From Actinoplanes philippinensis (GTDB lineage: Bacteria; Actinomycetota; Actinomycetes; Mycobacteriales; Micromonosporaceae), in contig NZ_FONV01000001.1 of assembly GCF_900113015.1 (NCBI RefSeq), positions 124,001-188,000 on the forward strand: DNA of 64,000 nucleotides, in the 5' to 3' direction. This document shows positions 1 through 7,614 of this stretch, piece after piece. The notes under the pieces were generated by a model. The model ran no database searches. It was not told the origin of the DNA and saw only the letters and a program-made list of their open reading frames with translations. Within the stretch, counting starts at the first letter, position 1. Each line of letters begins with the position of its first letter. A program made the translations under genes and the position numbers.

Positions 1-387
1 CAGCGCGGCCGGGTGCCGCCGCCACCGGGAGCCGCCGGCCAGCATCGAGACCCCGCCCGCGACGATCGGGAAGTAGGCCAGGATCATCAGCCAGCTGGTC
101 GCGCCGGAGCCGACCAGCCGCCGGATCCCGTGGGTGGCCAGCCGGTACGGCAGGGCGTCGAGCGCCGCCGGGTCGAGCCCGTACAGACCGGGGGTCAGCG
201 CCTGGTGCGGTCCGGACACCCAGTCGAGCAGCAGCAGATAGCCGGGGCGTGTCCACGGCGCCACCACCAGCAGGCCGGCGATCAGGCCGAGGAGCACCGA
301 CTCCGCCGTCAGGACGCGGGAGCCGGCCACAGCCGGGTAGGCACGCCGCCGACGCCGCCCAGCCCGGCTTCGGCGGTCCTCGGTCAT
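1..387 (-). CDS. Membrane protein, N-terminal part (cut by left window edge)
   Basis: Reading the minus strand from the ATG at 387 gives an open frame to the window edge (about 129 codons). It starts with a basic cytoplasmic stretch (MTEDRRSRAGRRRR), then a hydrophobic helix (VLLGLIAGLLVVAPW, about residues 32-46), a predicted extracytoplasmic loop and a second helix (SWLMILAYFPIVAGGV, about 97-112). A GGAG-like site sits just before the ATG. It diverges from the GT4 gene across about 124 bp, and the other neighbours are envelope glycan genes, so a cell-surface role is plausible. I do not recognise the family and the C-terminus is outside the window. Confidence 0.7.
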   Translation of the reverse strand, partial: MTEDRRSRAGRRRRRAYPAVAGSRVLTAESVLLGLIAGLLVVAPWTRPGYLLLLDWVSGPHQALTPGLYGLDPAALDALPYRLATHGIRRLVGSGATSWLMILAYFPIVAGGVSMLAGGSRWRRHPAAL

Positions 388-511
388 TTGCTCCACTATT
401 GCCGCTCTTCCGAGCCTCCGGGGCCGATATCCGGCAACGTTCTCAAGCCGGGCCCCCGGTGGCCGATCTTCCTGGTCATCGCCGCGTTGGGCGGCGGACC
501 CGGGAGGACCG

Positions 512-1612
512 ATGCGCATCCTGATCCTGAACTGGCGAGACCTGAGCCACCCCGCGGCCGGCGGGGCCGAGGTCTACACCGAGCAGGTGCTGCGACGCTG
601 GGCGGCGGCCGGCCATCAGGTCACCCTCTTCGCCGCCGCGGTGGCCGGCCGGCCCGCGGACGAACTGCGCGACGGCTACCGGGTGATCCGCGCCGGCAGC
701 CGGTTCACCGTCTACCGGGAAGCCCGCCGCTGGTGGCAGCGGCACGGGCGGGGCCGCTTCGACGTGGTGATCGACGAGACGAACACGGTGCCCTTCCAGG
801 CGCACGAGTGGGTCGACGACGGCGCCCGGACCATCGCCCTGGTCCACCAGACCTGCGAGGAGATCTGGCACATCAACGCCCCGCCGATCCTGGCCCACCT
901 GGGCCGGCACCGGCTGGAGCCGAACTGGCTGCGGCGGCTCGGCGGCAGCCCGATCCTGGCGGTGTCGGCGTCGACCCGGGACGCGCTGGCCCGCTTCGGG
1001 GCGTACGACGTGACGGTGGTGCCGGAGGGCTACGAGCCGCCGAACCCGCTGCCCCGACCGGTCAAGGAGGAGCAGCCGACAGCCGTGTTCTGCGGCCGGA
1101 TGGTCAGCTACAAGCGGCCCGGCGACGTGATCCGGGCGGTCGGGCTGGCGGCTGAGCGGATCCCCGGCCTGCGCCTGTGGATGGTCGGCGGCGGCCCGCT
1201 GCTGGACCGGCTCGCCGCGACCGCGCCCGCGCACGTCACCTTCCACGGCCGGGTCACCGAGGCGGAGAAGCACGACCTGATGGCCCGGGCGCACGTCCAT
1301 CTGGCGGCCAGCGTCCGGGAGGGCTGGGGCCTGGTCGTCACCGAGGCGGCGGCGCTCGGCACCCCGACCGTCGCCTACGACGTGCCGGGCCTGCGGGACT
1401 CGACGACGGCGGCCGGCGGAGTGGTCGTCCCGGCCCGGCCGGAGGCGATGGCGGCCCGGCTGGCCGAGCTGCTGCCCGGCTGGCAGCGGCAGCCGCCCGC
1501 GCCGCTGCCCTACGGTGGCGCGCACTCGTGGGACACCGTCGCCGACACCCTGCTGGCCGCCGTCCGGCAGCACGCCCGGGTGCCGCGCGGCCCGATGCGG
1601 GTGGCGGCCTGA
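512..1612 (+). CDS. GT4-family glycosyltransferase
   Basis: A 366-residue GT-B glycosyltransferase, normal family length. The N-terminal Rossmann domain opens with MRILILNWRDL and a glycine-rich acceptor loop GGAEVY (about residues 17-22). The C-terminal donor domain carries the EX7E signature EGWGLVVTE (E270, E278) followed by AAALGTPTVAYDVPGL, typical of retaining enzymes that use nucleotide-sugar donors. No TM helix is visible, so it should act at the cytoplasmic membrane face. GGGAGG at 502-507 supports the ATG at 512. It lies convergent to the phosphoesterase/GT-C pair, only 4 bp from the phosphoesterase stop. The sugar and acceptor cannot be told from sequence; surface or extracellular glycan assembly is inference. 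Confidence 0.9.
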   Translation: MRILILNWRDLSHPAAGGAEVYTEQVLRRWAAAGHQVTLFAAAVAGRPADELRDGYRVIRAGSRFTVYREARRWWQRHGRGRFDVVIDETNTVPFQAHEWVDDGARTIALVHQTCEEIWHINAPPILAHLGRHRLEPNWLRRLGGSPILAVSASTRDALARFGAYDVTVVPEGYEPPNPLPRPVKEEQPTAVFCGRMVSYKRPGDVIRAVGLAAERIPGLRLWMVGGGPLLDRLAATAPAHVTFHGRVTEAEKHDLMARAHVHLAASVREGWGLVVTEAAALGTPTVAYDVPGLRDSTTAAGGVVVPARPEAMAARLAELLPGWQRQPPAPLPYGGAHSWDTVADTLLAAVRQHARVPRGPMRVAA

Positions 1613-1616
1613 CCGG

Positions 1617-2627
1617 TCAGACGCAGGGGGCCTCGCCCACGTCCTCGACGGTGTCCTCGGCCTCCAGCGGATGGAACGCCCACCGGTAGGAGTCCGGGCG
1701 CAACGTCAGCTTGAGCACGCCGTGGTGGTCGTAGTCGGCGTAGTCGCCCTTCACGGCGCCGGGTGCGGGCGGCAGTTCGGGACGGTAGTGCGCCTGCCCG
1801 CCGGTGCCGACGACGAACTGCCGTACCCCCTTGTCGTCGGGGCGCCCCTCGGGGTTCATCGGGTCGAACCGCTCGTAGTGCGCGTCGTGCCCGGAGAGCA
1901 CCAGCTCCACCTGGTGCTCGTAGAGGGTCCGGAACAGGTCGGCGGTCCGCTCGTCGGAGCCGCCGATCCCACTCGACCAGCGCGGATGGTGCCAGGCGGC
2001 GATCACGCAGCGGTCGCCGGTGGCGGCCAGGTCGGCGGCCAGCCACGCCTGCTGCGGCGAGCCGTACCCGCAGCCGCCGGCCACCCCGGAGCAGTTGGAG
2101 TTGAGCACCACCAGATGCCACTGGCCGATCTCCTCGGACCAGAAGCCGCGCGGGTCGCGGACCCGCTCGCCGAAGTACGCGGTGAACGACGACGCGTCCT
2201 GCACCTTGTACTCCTGGTTGCCGAAGACCGGCACGGTACGGTCCCGCAGGCGGCCGAACGACGGGCCGTAGACGGTGCGGAACGCCTCGCCGGTCGGCAC
2301 CTCGTACTGGACGTCGCCGAGCGCCAGCAGGTAGTCCGGGTCGAGGGCGACCGCGATGTCGGAGACCGACTGCTGGCGGCAGCGGTCGCCGGGTGGCTCG
2401 CCGGGCGGTTTCAGGTCCGGGTCGGCCGGGTCACACGCCATGTCGCCGGCGGCCACCACGGTGACCACCGACGGGGCGATGATGAACCGCCGGCCGGCCG
2501 GCCACAGCAGCACCGCCACCAGCGCCACGACGAGCGCCGCCGACGTCCAGAGGACCAGGTGCCGGCGGGCCCAGCGCATCCGCCGCCGGGACCGCGCGCC
2601 GAGCAGCCGCCGGACGATCCCGGTCAT
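1617..2627 (-). CDS. Membrane-anchored metallophosphoesterase
   Basis: A 336-residue calcineurin-like phosphoesterase. An arginine-rich N-terminus precedes a single TM helix (HLVLWTSAALVVALVAVLLW), which should place the catalytic domain outside the cell. Metal-site motifs appear in family order: AAGDMACD (GDxxxD block), LALGDVQYE (GDxxY), FGNQEY (GNxE form of GNHE), WHHPRW and SGHDAHYER (GHxHxYER type). The start is the ATG at 2627-2625, which overlaps the stop of the upstream GT-C gene as ATGA; an in-frame upstream start would overlap that gene by over 70 bp and gives a low-complexity PVAP stretch. Coupling to the glycosyltransferase suggests a joint envelope role, perhaps removing phosphate from a glycan or lipid intermediate. 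The substrate is unknown. Confidence 0.88.
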   Translation of the reverse strand: MTGIVRRLLGARSRRRMRWARRHLVLWTSAALVVALVAVLLWPAGRRFIIAPSVVTVVAAGDMACDPADPDLKPPGEPPGDRCRQQSVSDIAVALDPDYLLALGDVQYEVPTGEAFRTVYGPSFGRLRDRTVPVFGNQEYKVQDASSFTAYFGERVRDPRGFWSEEIGQWHLVVLNSNCSGVAGGCGYGSPQQAWLAADLAATGDRCVIAAWHHPRWSSGIGGSDERTADLFRTLYEHQVELVLSGHDAHYERFDPMNPEGRPDDKGVRQFVVGTGGQAHYRPELPPAPGAVKGDYADYDHHGVLKLTLRPDSYRWAFHPLEAEDTVEDVGEAPCV

Positions 2628-5600
2628 CGGCGCCACCGGGGCATCGGCGGCAACCGGGGCAACGAGGGCAGCCGGGGCAACGGGGGCAGCCGGAACCACG
2701 CGGGCCGGCGTCGGCGCCGGCGGTGCCGGACGGCCCAGTCGCCGGGGCGGCCCGGGGGCAGGCGCACCGCGTACATGAAGCCGGCCGACAGCGCCACGGT
2801 GACCGGCAGCAGGTAGAAGGCGGCCCGGGCGATGCGCGACGGGGCGTAGCCGAGGGTGAAGTCACCGGCGGCCGGCAGCGTCCAGCCGGCCATCCAGCCC
2901 TGCAGCGTCACCTTCTGCGCCCCGGCGATGCCGCTCAGCTGCCAGCCCGGCGCGGCGCTCTCGGCCAGGGCCAGCACGGTCGGGCCGGACCCGGTGACCG
3001 TGCCGGAGAACTGTGCCGGGTTCTCCCGCTCCCAGTCCACCACGGACTCGGGGCCGGGTGCGGCCTGCCGGATCAGGACGACCGCCGAGGTCGAGGCGAC
3101 CGGCCGGATCCGTACGCCCCGGTACTCCACCTGCGACTGCTGTCTGCCCTCCAGGTCGCGGAGCCCGTACAGGTAGAGGCGGGCCTCGACGGTGTTCGGG
3201 TCGGGCGGGATGAGCGCCTCGTACGGCGTCCAGCCCTTGTACACCGCGACCGTCGGCAGCTTGCGGCACAGGTCGGGCCCGCGCAGGTAGAGGCAGAACT
3301 TGGGGTTGCGCAGGGCGACGCTGCGAGCCTCCATCGACAGCTCGTACAGCGACGCCCCGCCGAAGTCGATCGCGCTCGCGCCGATGCAGGCCAGGTGGCT
3401 GACCGCCTTGAGCGTGTACGTCGTCTCGCCGTCCCCGCCGACTGCCGACTCGGCGGCCAGCCCGGCCTGGTCGGCCGTCTGGTCGTCGTAGCGGTAGCAG
3501 TCCTCCAGGGGCTCGAACGAGGTCAGGATCGAGCCGGACAGCCCGCCGTCGACCCGCAGCTCGTGCCGGCCGGCGGTCAGCTCGACGGTGGTCTCCGGCA
3601 CCACCGGCGGCCACACCTCGTGGCTGCCCACCTCCTCCAGCGCCTGCACCTGGACTCCCCGGTACTCCACCACGGTCGGCGAGGAGAGCCGGCGGCCCAC
3701 GTCGGCGTGCAGGATGATCTGGAGCAGGCCGCCGGCGTCCATGGTCACCACGCCCTCGTACGGCGTCCACTCGTCGCTGAGGGCGGGCCGGGAGGACAGC
3801 TCACACCCGGCGGCGCCGGACTGCCACAGGCAGATCTGCGGCCGGGGCCCGGAGACGTGCCGGTACTGCAGGCGGACGCGGTAGATCTGGCCGGGCGGCG
3901 CCTTGCTGACGATGACCCGGGTGCACGCCGCGTGGTCGGAGGCCTGCAGCCGGACCGACGTGCCGTGCTTCTTCGTCTCGGTCATCTTGGCGGACAGGCC
4001 CAGCTCGCGCCACGGCCGTGGCTCGTAGTTGTTGCAGTCGAAGACCTTGCTGAACCCGCTCACCTTCGCCGGGGTCGGGTCGGCGGCGAGCAGGGTGAGC
4101 CGGGTGGCCGCGCCGACCGGCACCGGGGCCGGCTTGTCGACGTCCAGGGACACCACCCGGCGGGTTCCGGCCGGTTTGATCGCCAGGATCTCCCGGTCGG
4201 CGGGCAGCGGCACCTTCACCGGGGGCCGCCGGGACACCGCCCGCCCGTCGACCTTCACCACGGTCCGGTCCTCCAGCAGCAGCTCGCCGTCGTGGACGCG
4301 CGGGATCAGCGCCGGCGCGGCGCGGGCCCGCTGGGCCACCGTGTACCGGCCGGCCGGCACGTCGACCGTCGTGCTCGGCGAGCCCTCGTCGACCGCCGGG
4401 ACCGGCCAGTGCACGATGTCCGGCGTGACCGCGGCGGTGTCGTCGACCTGCGGGCTGGTGGCCACCGCCGTGGTGTCCGGGCGGGCCGCGATCGCGGTGG
4501 ACGGGCCGACCGTGCCGAGCACCGCCGCGCCCGCGTCCGGCCGGGCCGGGGCGTCGAGCACCCGGTCGTACGTGCGGACGGTCTGGCTGGAGCCGTCGCC
4601 GACCCGCCACACCTGCAGCAGGCCGTCCACCTCCAGGGTGGCGCCGGGTACCCGGGCCATCGCGGCGGCCAGCACCGCGTCGTCGGCGAAGTAGCGGTTG
4701 GGCAGGCCGTGGACCAGGTCGTGCCGGACGATCACCCGGCTCGCCCCGATCGAGTGCAGCAGACGCGGCACCGGCTCCAGGTCGCCGGCCAGCAGCGCGG
4801 CCTCGACCAGGCGCAGCGCGGCCGCGAAGCCGGGCACGTCGCCGAAGTAGCCGTCCGGCTTGGGCTGCACCACGGGATGCTTGATCAGCAGGTTCGCGAT
4901 GCTGTCCGCGCCGAAGAAACCCCAGGTCGTCGGCATCTGGTAGTAGTCGTCCAGGGGCAGCACGAAGACCTTGCCGGGGCGCGGGTCGGCGTCGATGTGC
5001 TCGGCCACGTCCCACCACTCCTGCGCCACCCGGACGTGCATCGAGGGCTGGGTGGGCCGTTCGTCGGGCATCACCCCGCCGGTGTAGAGCGGGTACGGGT
5101 AGGCCAGCGCCAGCACGACCGGGACCGCCGCGACGGCCCGGCCGTAGGGTCGTCGGCGCCTCGGCAGCCGCCGCAGCCGCAACAGCAGCCCCTCGACCGT
5201 GGCGGCGAGCATCACCCCGAAGAACGAGACGAGCAGCTGGCCGAGTTTGCTCATCGGCTCCCGGAACAGCCAGAAGCCGGGGGCGTGCAGGTACAGGAAC
5301 ATGTTGATCGGGGCGAGGGGCGGGCGCAGCCCCTTGGCCAGGAACACGAACACCAGGATCATCACGAGCAGGCCCAGCGTGACCCGCCGCAGCCGCCGGG
5401 ACGCGGCCAGCGGGGCCACGAAGACCAGGGCCGGCAGCAGGTAGCGCACCCAGATCCACCACGGCTGGTCCAGATCGGTGGCGAACGGCAGGTACTGGGG
5501 CAGGAACCAGGCCCAGTTGGCCACCATCGTCAGGATGTTCGGCGGGATGTTGTTCACCTGCGACCACGACCAGTTCGTCGGGTCGGTGAAGGTGGCGTTC

Positions 5601-6655
5601 GCGGTCGCCCCGCCGCCGCCGGTGAAGCTCTGCGCCAGCGGGACCAGCCACCACGCGTTCAGGCCGATCGCCCACGGCATCGCCGCGACGAACCACTTCA
5701 GCAGCCGCCAGGCGGCCCGGCGGCCGAGCAGGAGCGCGGCCAGCAGCGGGGTGCCGCCGACCGCCCAGGCGTAGGCGACCACCAGCATCGGCGGATTGAA
5801 GCTGAGGAACGACGTGGGCATCAGCGCGAACCCGGCGATCGGGGCCGGCACCCGGCGGCCCAGAGCGACCCGCATCGCCACGCCGGTGATCAGCGCGACC
5901 GAGCCCACCGAGATGACGTTGAGCGGGTTCGGCAGCCGGGTCAGGAAGAACCCGTTGAGCATGCCGAACGCGCCGGCCACCACGATGCCGGCCTGACTGC
6001 GCACGAACGCGCCGGCCAGATACGCCACCCCGAACCCGACCAGGCCGTAGATGCACGTGTAGTACAGCCACTGGGCGGAGTACTCGGTGAGTCCCACCAG
6101 CCGGCAGAGCCGGATCAGGACGAACTCGAACGCCCGGGCCATCGTGTAGGCGGCCGAGCCGGCCCCGGTGATCTGGTGGTTCCACGACCAGGTCATCTCC
6201 GGTTCCCAGCCGCGGCGGATGAACGCGCCCATGTCGCCGCCGGCGATGAACGTCCCGGTCCGGAACCAGCGGCTGACGATCAGCACGTCGAGCGCCAGCA
6301 CGACCAGATACGGCCGGGCGGCGATCAGCGCCGCGCGGCGCGGCAGATCCCGCATCGGCCGGGTCCGGCCACGGAGCGCGAGCAGTCCGAGCGGCACCGC
6401 CACCGCGGCGAGGACGAGACCGATCAGGATCATCCAGAAGACCACGGTGGTACGGCCGAACGCGTGCGCCGGTCCACTCGCGGCGAACAGCACGACCGCC
6501 CCGGCGATCGCCGGACGCCACAGCTGTTCGGCCCGGGTCCGCAGGTCACGGCGTCGGCGACGGTGCCGGGAGGTCTCCCGGCGCACGGGCCGCACCGGAT
6601 CCGGCGAAGGCTCCGCCCGGTCCTGAACCACCGGCGGGGCAAGATCGAGCGCCAC
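2624..6655 (-). CDS. Large GT-C membrane glycosyltransferase, AftD/DUF3367-like
   Basis: A protein of about 1343 residues. Its first 520 or so residues are multi-spanning membrane helices typical of GT-C enzymes, with an early extracytoplasmic loop carrying IAGGDMGAFIRRGWEPEMTW, a plausible acidic catalytic loop. The rest is a large extracytoplasmic region containing two related beta-rich modules (ICLWQSG...WTPYEGVV...VEYRGVQV and FCLYLRG...WTPYEALI...VEYRGVRI), probably carbohydrate-binding, and a final TM helix before a basic tail. Size and layout match mycobacterial AftD, a polyprenyl-phosphate-arabinose-dependent arabinofuranosyltransferase; the exact sugar here is inference. GTG at 6655 is chosen because GGAGG lies 6 nt upstream; a frame extending to 6769 lacks support. 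The stop overlaps the phosphoesterase start (ATGA). Confidence 0.8.
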   Translation of the reverse strand: MALDLAPPVVQDRAEPSPDPVRPVRRETSRHRRRRRDLRTRAEQLWRPAIAGAVVLFAASGPAHAFGRTTVVFWMILIGLVLAAVAVPLGLLALRGRTRPMRDLPRRAALIAARPYLVVLALDVLIVSRWFRTGTFIAGGDMGAFIRRGWEPEMTWSWNHQITGAGSAAYTMARAFEFVLIRLCRLVGLTEYSAQWLYYTCIYGLVGFGVAYLAGAFVRSQAGIVVAGAFGMLNGFFLTRLPNPLNVISVGSVALITGVAMRVALGRRVPAPIAGFALMPTSFLSFNPPMLVVAYAWAVGGTPLLAALLLGRRAAWRLLKWFVAAMPWAIGLNAWWLVPLAQSFTGGGGATANATFTDPTNWSWSQVNNIPPNILTMVANWAWFLPQYLPFATDLDQPWWIWVRYLLPALVFVAPLAASRRLRRVTLGLLVMILVFVFLAKGLRPPLAPINMFLYLHAPGFWLFREPMSKLGQLLVSFFGVMLAATVEGLLLRLRRLPRRRRPYGRAVAAVPVVLALAYPYPLYTGGVMPDERPTQPSMHVRVAQEWWDVAEHIDADPRPGKVFVLPLDDYYQMPTTWGFFGADSIANLLIKHPVVQPKPDGYFGDVPGFAAALRLVEAALLAGDLEPVPRLLHSIGASRVIVRHDLVHGLPNRYFADDAVLAAAMARVPGATLEVDGLLQVWRVGDGSSQTVRTYDRVLDAPARPDAGAAVLGTVGPSTAIAARPDTTAVATSPQVDDTAAVTPDIVHWPVPAVDEGSPSTTVDVPAGRYTVAQRARAAPALIPRVHDGELLLEDRTVVKVDGRAVSRRPPVKVPLPADREILAIKPAGTRRVVSLDVDKPAPVPVGAATRLTLLAADPTPAKVSGFSKVFDCNNYEPRPWRELGLSAKMTETKKHGTSVRLQASDHAACTRVIVSKAPPGQIYRVRLQYRHVSGPRPQICLWQSGAAGCELSSRPALSDEWTPYEGVVTMDAGGLLQIILHADVGRRLSSPTVVEYRGVQVQALEEVGSHEVWPPVVPETTVELTAGRHELRVDGGLSGSILTSFEPLEDCYRYDDQTADQAGLAAESAVGGDGETTYTLKAVSHLACIGASAIDFGGASLYELSMEARSVALRNPKFCLYLRGPDLCRKLPTVAVYKGWTPYEALIPPDPNTVEARLYLYGLRDLEGRQQSQVEYRGVRIRPVASTSAVVLIRQAAPGPESVVDWERENPAQFSGTVTGSGPTVLALAESAAPGWQLSGIAGAQKVTLQGWMAGWTLPAAGDFTLGYAPSRIARAAFYLLPVTVALSAGFMYAVRLPPGRPGDWAVRHRRRRRRPAWFRLPPLPRLPSLPRLPPMPRWRR

Positions 6656-6817
6656 GGCGAACCTCCGGACATCTGCCCTCGAGATACCGATCGGCGTGTT
6701 CCCGGCCGGGCTGAGCCGGTGGCCGGGACACAGGCGCCCCGGGTGCGCTGAGACACCGTTCGCTGCCACTGCGTAACCGGCTCGGCGGCAAGCTCAAGGG
6801 CTGCTCAGGAGGCGTTC

Positions 6818-7402
6818 ATGGTTCGCTCGTCGGCGTTCCGCAGGCGGTGGCCCGTACCGCAAGCTCCTCTCATGTCGTTCCTCACCGCCTCCGCCGCCCG
6901 CCGTGCCGTCACCGTCCTGATGATCGTCCTGGCGATCTGCGGCACGGCGCTGACGCTCGACGCGAAGCCGGCCGGCGCCGCGGCGAGCAGCGACCGCCTG
7001 GTGCTCACCTGGGCCGAGGACGGCAACCGCCTGCAGGTCACCGGGGTCGGCTACCGCGCCCGCGACCTGGTGGAGGTGCGGCTCGGCAGCAACCCGATCC
7101 AGCAGACCCGCGGCGACGACAACGGCCGCATCGAGGTCAGCGTGCCGGAGACGCTGCTCGGGGCCGGGATGTCCGGCGCCAGCATCGTGCTGGCCGGCCG
7201 CTCGGTCTCCGGCACCTCCCGCATCCTGATCTCGGCGATCCCGCCGCGGGCCGCCGCGCGCGGCCCGGTCGACCTGCTCCCCTGGGCCCTCGGCGCGGTC
7301 GCGCTCGCCGCCCTGCCGCTGGGCCTGTGGCTGCGCCGCCGCACCCGCGCCGCCGCCACCGACGTCGCGCCGAGCGGCTACCGCAGCCGGCACGCCGCCT
7401 GA
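6818..7402 (+). CDS. Secreted, C-terminally membrane-anchored protein of unknown function
   Basis: A 194-residue protein. AGGAGG at 6807-6812 supports the ATG at 6818. A basic N-terminus, hydrophobic core (VTVLMIVLAICGTALTL) and AKPAGAAA form a signal peptide. The exported part (about 50-145) reads as one beta-rich domain (LVLTWAEDGNRLQVTGVGY, VEVRLGS). A C-terminal TM helix (LLPWALGAVALAALPLGLWL) and basic tail (RRRTRA) follow. The protein at 26168-26860 has the same order, and the block ISAIPPRAAARGPVDLLPW matches its IGAVPPEMTDRGAAELIPW, so the two are paralogues. Diverges from the GT-C gene and precedes the repeat region before the kinase genes. No function is recognised. Confidence 0.8.
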   Translation: MVRSSAFRRRWPVPQAPLMSFLTASAARRAVTVLMIVLAICGTALTLDAKPAGAAASSDRLVLTWAEDGNRLQVTGVGYRARDLVEVRLGSNPIQQTRGDDNGRIEVSVPETLLGAGMSGASIVLAGRSVSGTSRILISAIPPRAAARGPVDLLPWALGAVALAALPLGLWLRRRTRAAATDVAPSGYRSRHAA

Positions 7403-7557
7403 AACCGATTCGCACCCCGAACCCACCCGATTCCGCTCCCCGAGGGGCCCAGCCTGAAACCGATCAGCACCACGCCCGCCCCGCGCCCCGGTCCAGGGGA
7501 GCGTCGCCGGAAACCGATCCGCACCACGACGCAACCTCGCCCCGCTCCCGAGGGAGC
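7401..7557 (+). repeat. Three ~55-bp tandem repeats between genes
   Basis: The motif GAAACCGATNNGCACC starts at 7401, 7456 and 7510, spaced 55 and 54 bp. Each unit ends with a GC-rich piece resembling CTCCCGAGGGAGC (for example 7544-7557, itself an inverted repeat). The array begins at the stop codon of the upstream gene and ends about 60 bp before the hybrid kinase start, so it could hold operator sites or transcript hairpins for that gene. Function is inference; the repetition is directly visible. Confidence 0.75.
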
Positions 7558-7614
7558 ACAGCATGAAGGCCCGGGCCTCCCCCGCCCGGCTCGCTCCCAC
7601 GCGAAAGGTCTGGC

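Noticed and set aside
2723..6751. Very long open frame (1342 codons) on the plus strand opposite the GT-C gene
   Set aside because: It is low-complexity Arg/Gly/Pro/Asp/His sequence with no domains, as expected opposite a GC-rich gene; the minus strand has helices and motifs.
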